Below, one piece after another: positions 1-6,278 of a stretch of DNA of 6,278 bases. Each line of letters begins with the position of its first letter. The stretch's first letter is position 1. The position numbers and the translations under genes are program-made. The DNA is taken from assembly GCA_030149595.1 (NCBI GenBank), contig JASFBI010000124.1, forward strand, positions 1 to 6,278, in the 5' to 3' direction. The notes beneath the pieces were generated by a model that saw only the letters and a list, made by a program, of their open reading frames with translations, searched no databases and had not been told where the DNA came from. Source of the stretch: Desulfobacterales bacterium (GTDB taxonomy: Bacteria; Desulfobacterota; Desulfobacteria; Desulfobacterales; DAOWNP01).

Positions 1-374
1 AAAAACACCTTTTGATTTAGCAGCCTTAAAAATTTCAAATCCATTTTTTCCGGCAAGAAGAGCTTTATTTGCTGTAATAATATGTTTTCCATTATCAATG
101 GCTTTTAAAATTAACTCTTTTGCAGTTTTTTCTCCTCCTATCATTTCAATTATAATATCAATTTCAGGATCATTGATGACTTTTTGTGCATCATTTACTA
201 ATACCCCTTTGTTGAAAATTATGCCTCTGTCTGTTTTAGTATCAATATCGGCAATTCTTTTTAAAGTAAATTATTACCCTGTCCTTTTATAAAGAATATC
301 TTTATTATTAATAAGCATCTTTGCTACACCTGTTCCAACTGTACCGCAGCCTAAAAGGCCCAAAAATATTTCAC
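1..374 (-). pseudogene. hom: Homoserine dehydrogenase, N-terminal part, reading frame disrupted; 3' end beyond the window
   Basis: Homoserine dehydrogenase reduces aspartate semialdehyde to homoserine with NAD(P)H, the branch to threonine and methionine. The minus-strand translation shows the Rossmann start GLLGCGTVGTGV, then LKRIADID, a VINDPEIDIIIEMIGG stretch and the ITANKALLA motif, in the family order and spacing. The gene leaves the left edge, so catalytic and ACT regions are unseen. In the main frame two adjacent stops (TAA TAA, 271-276) fall between RTG and TLKRIAD. Adding one G to the GGG at 277-279 and removing one A from the plus-strand run 268-270 would give RTGVIITLKRIAD, which fits the family well. 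The likely start is GTG at 374, with AGGAG 9 nt upstream. As written it runs into TAG after seven codons; one extra A after GTG-AAA joins it to the main frame. The gene is therefore either decaying or locally misread. Identity is secure; functional status is not. Confidence 0.85.
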
Positions 375-383
375 CAATATAAA

Positions 384-388
384 CTCCT
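384..388 (-). promoter_or_regulatory. Shine-Dalgarno of hom, decides its start
   Basis: AGGAG on the minus strand, 9 nt before GTG at 374. The nearest other candidates in the main hom frame are ATT (378-376, 5 nt from AGGAG) and TTG (363-361, 20 nt away). GTG is the best-placed ordinary start but is one base out of the main frame, which supports a missing base just after it. Confidence 0.55.
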
Positions 389-440
389 AATAAATTTCTT
401 TGTTTTCATTCAGACACTATTTAGGCACTAAGTAAAAAAC

Positions 441-468
441 TTGATAAAATCAACTTAATTTCTACAAT
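441..468 (+). promoter_or_regulatory. Candidate upstream promoter of purM
   Basis: TTGATA (441-446), a 16-nt spacer and TACAAT (463-468), each hexamer 5 of 6 to consensus. The predicted start, near 475, gives a purM leader of about 100 nt containing the palindrome at 483-499. Its -10 overlaps the -10 of the candidate hom promoter on the other strand, so the two could not easily be used at once. Prediction from sequence only. Confidence 0.4.
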
Positions 469-487
469 AACGAGTATTTATTGTCAA
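459..487 (-). promoter_or_regulatory. Candidate sigma-70 promoter of hom
   Basis: On the minus strand a perfect TTGACA (487-482) is followed by a 17-nt spacer and TAGAAA (464-459, 4 of 6 matches to TATAAT). Transcription would begin near 452, giving a leader of roughly 75 nt before the hom GTG. The background is very AT-rich, so chance hexamers are common; the perfect -35 and ideal spacing are the only support. Confidence 0.4.
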
Positions 488-499
488 AATTGTTTTGAC
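483..499. repeat. 17-bp palindrome in the hom/purM divergent region
   Basis: GTCAAAA-TTG-TTTTGAC has perfect 7-bp arms. The left arm overlaps the hom -35 and the right arm overlaps the -35 of the nearer purM promoter candidate. It may be a shared operator, or simply two back-to-back TTGAC elements. On the plus strand it is followed by seven Ts, like a weak terminator, but no plus-strand gene lies upstream and the stem has only two G-C pairs. Confidence 0.4.
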
Positions 500-523
500 T
501 TTTTTTACTAAAAAGACTAAATT
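495..523 (+). promoter_or_regulatory. Candidate downstream promoter of purM
   Basis: TTGACT (495-500, 5 of 6), a 17-nt spacer and TAAATT (518-523, 4 of 6), giving a start about 45 nt before purM. It is weaker than the upstream candidate in its -10, but its -35 forms the right arm of the 17-bp palindrome. Confidence 0.35.
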
Positions 524-573
524 TTTTTCAATATTATTTTATTTATAAGTATAAAATCTGGAGCTTTTTCTAC

Positions 574-1623
574 ATGAAAAAATCTTTAACATATGCAGGT
601 GCAGGTGTTGATATTAATAAGGCTAATAAGCTTGTTGAGTCCATTAAAAACATAGCTAAGAAGACTTATAACAGCAGTGTAATGGGGGAAATTGGTGGTT
701 TTGGCGGACTTTTTTCTCTTAATTTGTCAAATTATGAGAAACCTGTTCTTGTAAGTTCTACAGATGGTGTTGGAACAAAGCTTAAAATTGCATTTATGAT
801 GAACAAACATGATACCATAGGAATAGATCTTGTGGGTATGTGTGTAAATGATATTATTGTGAATGGTGCAAAACCTCTGTTTTTTCTTGACTATCTTTCA
901 ATGGGAAATTTAGATAATAAAATAGCTGAAAAAATTGTGGATGGTGTTGCAAAGGGTTGTAAAATTGCAAACTGTGCTCTTATTGGCGGAGAAACAGCAG
1001 AAATGCCAGGGCTGTATCAACCGGGTGAATATGATCTTGCTGGATTTGCTGTTGGAATGGTAGATAACAGTAAAATTATTGATGGTTCTGAAATAAGGGT
1101 AGGACATAACTTAATAGGAATTGCTTCAAGTGGTCTCCATAGTAATGGTTATTCTCTTGCAAGAAAAATATGTTTTGAGGAACTTGATTTAAAAATAGAT
1201 TCCTATGTACCTGAGCTTAAAAAAACAATTGGTGAGGAGCTTTTAAAACCAACTAAAATATACACAAATATAATTGAAAGTATGCTTAAAGATTTACCTA
1301 TTCATGGTATAGCCCATATTACAGGAGGCGGAATACCAGAAAATATTATAAGGGTAATACCTGATACATGTAAGATTGAAGTAAATTCTAAATCATGGGA
1401 ACCACCTCCTATTTTTCATTTTTTACAACAAGGTGGAAATGTTGTTAAAGATGAGATGTTTCGTACTTTTTATAACGGAATAGGACTTGTTGTGGCTGTT
1501 CCTGAAAAAGCATCCCAGGATGTTTTGGAGCGTCTTTTGGTTATGAATGAAAAAGCTTATATTATAGGCAGGGTAAGCGAGTGTAAAAAATCTGAAAAAG
1601 ACAAATTTGTCTGGATTGATTAA
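574..1623 (+). CDS. purM: Phosphoribosylformylglycinamidine cyclo-ligase (AIR synthetase)
   Basis: PurM uses ATP to close FGAM into aminoimidazole ribonucleotide (AIR), the fifth step of de novo purine synthesis, in the cytoplasm as a homodimer. The 349-residue product matches the usual length (E. coli 345) and aligns by eye almost end to end. Visible signatures include GVDI at 11-14, MGEIGGFGG at 37-45, STDGVGTKLK at 62-71 (the nucleotide-binding glycine segment), GIDLVGMCVND at 83-93, GGETAEMPG at 138-146, SSGLHSNGYSL at 185-195, a HITGGG segment near residue 250, and EMFRTFYNGIG in the C-terminal half. The ATG at 574 has GGAG (560-563) 10 nt upstream, and the protein starts where the family does. 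The gene is intact and ends in TAA. Usual purine partners such as purN or purL are not in the window; the upstream gene is the divergent hom. No purine riboswitch is evident in the leader. Confidence 0.97.
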   Translation: MKKSLTYAGAGVDINKANKLVESIKNIAKKTYNSSVMGEIGGFGGLFSLNLSNYEKPVLVSSTDGVGTKLKIAFMMNKHDTIGIDLVGMCVNDIIVNGAKPLFFLDYLSMGNLDNKIAEKIVDGVAKGCKIANCALIGGETAEMPGLYQPGEYDLAGFAVGMVDNSKIIDGSEIRVGHNLIGIASSGLHSNGYSLARKICFEELDLKIDSYVPELKKTIGEELLKPTKIYTNIIESMLKDLPIHGIAHITGGGIPENIIRVIPDTCKIEVNSKSWEPPPIFHFLQQGGNVVKDEMFRTFYNGIGLVVAVPEKASQDVLERLLVMNEKAYIIGRVSECKKSEKDKFVWID

Positions 1624-1639
1624 AAAATAAGGATTTCCT

Positions 1640-1723
1640 TTGAAGAAAAAAAGCAATATTTTTAAAAATTTTTTAACATGGATATCTTCAGGTCAGAAAA
1701 AAAAACCTGTTTGTCAAAAATGA
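1640..1723 (+). CDS. Possible small ORF, 27 codons, Lys-rich, between purM and tsaD
   Basis: A TTG start at 1640 follows a good Shine-Dalgarno AAGGA (1629-1633) by 6 nt, and the frame runs to TGA at 1721-1723. The predicted peptide starts with three lysines, has a hydrophobic/aromatic centre (IFKNFLTWISSG) and ends KKKPVCQK, with a single Cys near the C-terminus. Eight of 27 residues are Lys, and 14 of the 26 codons after the start begin with A, which the AT-rich composition may partly explain. The Shine-Dalgarno lies inside a short palindrome, AAGGATTTCCTT (1629-1640), so it could be masked in mRNA. I do not recognise a family. It could be a real small protein, a leader peptide for tsaD, or chance; the ribosome binding site is its main support. 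Confidence 0.3.
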   Translation: MKKKSNIFKNFLTWISSGQKKKPVCQK

Positions 1724-1724
1724 G

Positions 1725-1757
1725 TTACCGCAAAGAATAACGCCCGTAGGGTGGTAA
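1725..1757 (+). promoter_or_regulatory. Stem-loop in the tsaD leader
   Basis: TTACCGC (1725-1731) can pair with GTGGTAA (1751-1757) through 7 bp with one G-U pair, closing a 19-nt loop. The stem starts one base after the stop of the small ORF at 1640-1723 and ends 16 nt before the tsaD ATG. An alternative pairing, GTTA (1724-1727) with TAAC (1738-1741), would exclude it. It is followed by an A-rich stretch, not Ts, so it is not a terminator of purM. The only Shine-Dalgarno-like sequence for tsaD (AGGGTGG, 1748-1754) lies largely in the 3' arm. Confidence 0.3.
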
Positions 1758-1773
1758 AAAACAAAAAAACAAC

Positions 1774-2790
1774 ATGATTATACTGGGAATAGAGTCTTCT
1801 TGTGATGATACAGCAGCAGCAGTTGTTGTAAACGGGGAAAAAATTTTGTCGTCGGTTGTTTCATCCCAGGAGGATCTTCATAATGTCTATGGTGGTGTGG
1901 TTCCTGAAATTGCTTCAAGAAAGCACATAGAATCTATATCAATGGTTGTAGATAAGGCAATAGATGCTGCTGGTATAAGTTTAAAAGAGATTGATGGTGT
2001 TGCTGCTACCATGGGTCCCGGTCTTATAGGTTCTCTTTTAGTTGGATTTACTTTTGCCAAGGCTTTTTCATATGCTAATAATTTTCCTTTTGCAGGAGTT
2101 GATCATTTAAAAGGTCACATAAATTCACTTTTTTTAGAGGAAAACCCTCCTCTATTTCCTTTTGTGGCTCTTCTTGTTTCAGGTGGACATACAGCTCTTT
2201 ATTATGTTCAAGATCATCTAAATATTAAGCTTTTGGGGCAAACCAGAGACGATGCAGCAGGTGAAGCTTATGACAAGGTATCAAAGATGTTTGGATTAGG
2301 ATATCCCGGAGGCAGAGTGATAGATGAGCTTGCAGAAAAAGGAGATAAAGAAAAAATATTTTTTTCAAGGCCATATTTAGATAAAGAAGCATTTGATTTT
2401 AGTTTTAGTGGAATTAAAACAGCTGTAAATCGTTATATTCAAACACATAATGAAACCTATAAGGAAGATATAATCCATATAGCTGCAGGTTTTCAGGAAG
2501 CTGTTGTGGATGTTCTCTCTTTAAAGCTTATAAATGCTGCTAAAAAAACAGGTTGTGATAAAATAGCAGTTGTAGGTGGAGTTGCTGCAAACAAAAGGCT
2601 AAGAGCCAAAGTAAAAAAAGAGGCAACAGGTGCAGGACTTTCCCTTTATCTGCCTTCCTTTGATTTGTGTGGTGATAATGCGGCCATGATAGCTGTTGCA
2701 GGTTTTCACTGTTTTAAACAAAAGCAGGGCTTTGCTGGTCTTGATTCTGATGTTTATTCAAGGTCAAGTTTTAATCTCTTGACACTATAA
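1774..2790 (+). CDS. tsaD: tRNA N6-adenosine threonylcarbamoyltransferase
   Basis: TsaD transfers the threonylcarbamoyl group from threonylcarbamoyl-AMP to A37 of tRNAs that read codons starting with A, working with TsaB and TsaE; the carbamoyl donor is made by TsaC. The 338-residue product has the family length (E. coli 337). It opens with the ASKHA-fold start GIESSCDDT (5-13), followed by GGVVPEIASRKH (40-51), GPGLIGSL (81-88), the metal site HLKGH (H111, H115), SGGHT (136-140), DDAAGEAYDK (159-168), FSFSGIKTAV (208-217), VVGGVAANKRLR (266-277) and the second metal ligand region LCGDNAAM (298-305, D301). ATG at 1774 is the natural start by alignment, but there is no Shine-Dalgarno at normal distance: the leader just upstream is almost all A and C, and AGGGTGG is 19 nt away. 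It lies 150 nt after purM on the same strand and may be co-transcribed. tsaB and tsaE are not in the window. Confidence 0.97.
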   Translation: MIILGIESSCDDTAAAVVVNGEKILSSVVSSQEDLHNVYGGVVPEIASRKHIESISMVVDKAIDAAGISLKEIDGVAATMGPGLIGSLLVGFTFAKAFSYANNFPFAGVDHLKGHINSLFLEENPPLFPFVALLVSGGHTALYYVQDHLNIKLLGQTRDDAAGEAYDKVSKMFGLGYPGGRVIDELAEKGDKEKIFFSRPYLDKEAFDFSFSGIKTAVNRYIQTHNETYKEDIIHIAAGFQEAVVDVLSLKLINAAKKTGCDKIAVVGGVAANKRLRAKVKKEATGAGLSLYLPSFDLCGDNAAMIAVAGFHCFKQKQGFAGLDSDVYSRSSFNLLTL

Positions 2791-2802
2791 GTTGTTTTTA
2801 TA

Positions 2803-2850
2803 TGAAACTCTGTTCAGCATACTGTAATCATAAGAGTTTTAATTTTCGTT
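2803..2850 (+). terminator. Possible weak terminator after tsaD
   Basis: TGAAACTCT (2803-2811) can pair with AGAGTTTTA (2833-2841), 9 bp with one G-U pair, across a 21-nt loop, followed by AATTTT. It sits 12 nt after the tsaD stop. The stem is AT-rich and the loop long, so it would be a weak rho-independent terminator. The same stem in the second repeat unit is interrupted by a T-T mismatch. Confidence 0.3.
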
Positions 2851-2948
2851 GTGACAGATAAATCTGCCATGTATGTTCTATGAAACTCCGTCCAGCAGAT
2901 CGTAATCATTAGTGTTTTAATTTTCGTTGTGGCAAATAAATCTACCAT
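2814..2948 (-). CDS. Small open frame spanning both 78-bp repeats, probably not coding
   Basis: Because the repeat unit is 26 codons long, one minus-strand frame stays open through both units: ATG at 2948 to TGA at 2816-2814, 44 codons. It contains two copies of a repeat running DL-TTKIKTLMIT-C, with FHRTYM between them. The same frame extends back into the nagZ 3' end, where FHRTYM occurs again. There is no Shine-Dalgarno before the ATG. Of the ten differences between units, four are silent in this frame and one turns Trp into the stop, which is no clear sign of protein-level selection. Listed because the open frame is real; translation is doubtful. Confidence 0.12.
   Translation of the reverse strand: MVDLFATTKIKTLMITICWTEFHRTYMADLSVTTKIKTLMITVC
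2852..2869 (-). other. Hairpin in repeat unit 1 (minus-strand RNA)
   Basis: Minus-strand TGGCAGA-TTTA-TCTGTCA forms a 7-bp stem with one G-U pair and a four-base loop. It is the counterpart of the hairpin at 2930-2947. No T-run follows on the minus strand, so it is not a typical rho-independent terminator. Confidence 0.4.
2930..2947 (-). other. Hairpin in repeat unit 2, in the nagZ 3' UTR
   Basis: Minus-strand TGGTAGA-TTTA-TTTGCCA forms a 7-bp stem with two G-U pairs, starting 8 nt after the nagZ stop. Compared with unit 1 three pairs differ and all stay paired as minus-strand RNA. It could stabilise the 3' end of the gyrB-nagZ message. Confidence 0.4.
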
Positions 2949-2955
2949 GTATGTT

Positions 2956-3942
2956 CTATGAAAGAGTTTTTTTAAGATTTAATATTCTTCTTATTGGAGC
3001 TTCCACCTTCTCTTTTTCTGATGTTTTTGATAAACTTTTTAGTTCATCAAAGGCTGTTTTTATATTGGGTCCCTTGTGGCAGATTAGGAAAATATCTATT
3101 TCAGCATCAAAAACACAAGAGATAGTTTTTTTGAACGTATAGTTTTCTTTAATAGCCCCCATATCAAGATCATCTGTAATTACCAGTCCTTCATAACCCA
3201 TTTTATCTCTTAATAATTTTTTTGCTATTTTAAATGAGATACTTGCAGGAAGATTTTTGTCAAGTTCAGTATAAAGAATGTGTGATAGCATTATACCGCA
3301 TACTTTATTTTCAATAGCTTTTTTAAAAGGTATAAGATCGGTTGTTTTCAGTGCTTTAAAGTCTGCATCAATATAAGGCATTGATATGTGAGAATCTAAT
3401 ATTGTTCTGCCAATACCTGGAAAGTGTTTTGCCACAGCAAAAACATGGTTTTTCTGAAAACAGTCTATAATGGTGTTGCCTAATGAGGCAGTAACATCAG
3501 GATCATTTCCAAAAACCCGTTTATCCATTATACTTTTAAAATTTTTGGGCGGAACATCAAGAACAGGGGCCATATTCATGTTAATCCCTGTTTCTGACAG
3601 CTGTTTGGCTGTTGTTACTCCAAAGTCTTTTGCCTGATCTGTGGTTTTTATATAAGTATTTCCAGGAAAAATTGAAAAAGGTTCTTTTAACCTTGTGACT
3701 TCCCCGCCTTCCTGATCAATGGCAATAAAAAGAGGAGGTTGTTTTTTTTTTTTTGCAAACTCCTGAATGTCAAAGCATAATTTTTTTGTTTGAGAAGGAT
3801 TTTCAATATTTCTTGAAAACAGTATAATACCGCCTACATAAAGAGTATCAATGAGAAATTTAAGGTTTTCATTAAAGCAGGTACCATCAAATCCAACCAT
3901 GAGACGCTGACCTGCTTTTTGATAAAGTGAAAGTTTTTCCAT
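2956..3942 (-). CDS. nagZ: Beta-N-acetylhexosaminidase, glycoside hydrolase family 3
   Basis: NagZ removes N-acetylglucosamine from 1,6-anhydro-muropeptides during peptidoglycan recycling in the cytoplasm, and the product usually feeds back to cell-wall precursors. The 328-residue protein (typical for single-domain NagZ) has no signal peptide. Visible in order are GGIILFSRNIENP (37-49), AIDQEGGEVTRL (74-85), NMNMAPVLDV (121-130), KRVFGNDP (141-148), KHFPG (172-176), DSH (183-185, the Asp-His pair serving as general acid/base in the family), ASIS (233-236) and ITDDLDMGAI (255-264), with D257 the likely nucleophile. The common PGHG is PGIG here (I177). ATG at 3942 is 3 nt after the gyrB stop with no strong Shine-Dalgarno, suggesting translational coupling. 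An uninterrupted 13-base A tract (3742-3754) encodes KKKK at residues 64-67. The stop codon lies in the 78-bp repeat. A broader GH3 beta-glycosidase role is possible but less likely. Confidence 0.92.
   Translation of the reverse strand: MEKLSLYQKAGQRLMVGFDGTCFNENLKFLIDTLYVGGIILFSRNIENPSQTKKLCFDIQEFAKKKKQPPLFIAIDQEGGEVTRLKEPFSIFPGNTYIKTTDQAKDFGVTTAKQLSETGINMNMAPVLDVPPKNFKSIMDKRVFGNDPDVTASLGNTIIDCFQKNHVFAVAKHFPGIGRTILDSHISMPYIDADFKALKTTDLIPFKKAIENKVCGIMLSHILYTELDKNLPASISFKIAKKLLRDKMGYEGLVITDDLDMGAIKENYTFKKTISCVFDAEIDIFLICHKGPNIKTAFDELKSLSKTSEKEKVEAPIRRILNLKKTLS
3742..3754 (-). repeat. A13 homopolymer inside nagZ
   Basis: Thirteen uninterrupted As on the coding strand, spanning the end of an Ala codon and four Lys codons (residues 64-67). 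A one-base change would truncate NagZ about 260 residues early. The frame is open as written. The tract could slip during replication or transcription, or be a base-calling risk; other A/T runs nearby are shorter. Confidence 0.9.
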
Positions 3943-3945
3943 AAA

Positions 3946-6278
<2,333 letters not shown>

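Larger units (their letters stand above)
2803..2958. repeat. Tandem pair of 78-bp repeats between tsaD and nagZ
   Basis: Unit 1 is 2803-2880 and unit 2 is 2881-2958, directly adjacent, same length, no gaps, with 10 mismatches (about 87% identity). A third partial copy of the junction sequence (TGAAA, 2959-2963) continues into nagZ. The last three bases of unit 2 are the nagZ stop codon read on the minus strand, so the repeat boundary coincides with the gene end. Both units contain the invariant segment GTTTTAATTTTCGTTGT and the segment CCATGTATGTTCTA. The array fills nearly all of the tsaD-nagZ intergenic space. It may be a dispersed intergenic repeat of this genome, a structured RNA region or a local duplication; I do not recognise it as a named family. 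Confidence 0.9.

Noticed and set aside
271..276. Stop codon reassignment (TAA read as an amino acid)
   Set aside because: purM and tsaD end in TAA at the family-expected lengths and the complete genes have no internal TAA.
98..292. Plus-strand open frame of 64 codons
   Set aside because: It lies antisense to the clear hom sequence, with no family resemblance, and exists because hom is AT-rich on this strand.
441..453. TTGATAAAATCAA palindrome as an FNR-type operator
   Set aside because: The half-sites match, but the spacer is 3 nt instead of the 4 required, so the arms are out of register. It is more simply part of a -35 element in AT-rich DNA.
483..506. Hairpin plus T-run as a rho-independent terminator
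   Set aside because: The stem has two G-C pairs and a 3-nt loop, and no plus-strand gene lies upstream whose transcript it could end.
1741..1757. CGCCCGTAGGGTGGTAA as a fragment of a widespread GTAGGGTGGG-type intergenic repeat
   Set aside because: The similarity is short and recalled from memory, and no second arm or copy is in the window.
2802..2861. Plus-strand 19-codon ORF in repeat unit 1
   Set aside because: There is no ribosome binding site, and the equivalent frame in unit 2 stops after 10 codons.
2927..3142. Plus-strand open frame overlapping the nagZ 3' end
   Set aside because: Antisense to well-conserved NagZ coding sequence and with no recognisable features.

Overview
The window is about one third G+C by eye and carries housekeeping genes of a Gram-negative bacterium. 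GyrB has the roughly 165-residue C-terminal insertion usual in Gram-negative gyrases, and NagZ is a cytoplasmic peptidoglycan-recycling enzyme. The look of Hom, PurM and NagZ suggests Desulfobacterota (Desulfobacterales-like). That placement is inference from recalled family resemblance and was not tested. TAA and TGA act as ordinary stops here.

Layout, left to right. (1) The 5' part of hom (homoserine dehydrogenase) runs off the left edge on the minus strand. Its protein is clearly recognisable, but its frame is broken by two consecutive stops and probably by a lost base just after the start. (2) An AT-rich divergent intergenic region (375-573) holds candidate promoters for hom and purM, and a 17-bp palindrome made of two back-to-back TTGAC elements. 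(3) On the plus strand come purM (AIR synthetase) and tsaD (t6A synthase subunit), both complete. The 150-bp gap between them holds a possible 27-codon Lys-rich small ORF with a good ribosome binding site, followed by a stem-loop just upstream of tsaD, which lacks a normally spaced Shine-Dalgarno. (4) A tandem pair of 78-bp repeats (87% identical) lies between the convergent genes tsaD and nagZ, and its last bases include the nagZ stop codon. Each unit contains a hairpin whose differences between copies all keep base pairing in minus-strand RNA. (5) On the minus strand, gyrB (5' end beyond the right edge) is followed 3 nt later by nagZ, probably co-transcribed and translationally coupled.

The genes are core functions: threonine/methionine synthesis (hom), purine synthesis (purM), tRNA modification (tsaD), cell-wall recycling (nagZ) and DNA supercoiling (gyrB). 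I see no mobile element, CRISPR array, tRNA, rRNA or defence cassette. The parts least explained by known genes are the 78-bp repeat pair, the purM-tsaD leader region and the disrupted start of hom.
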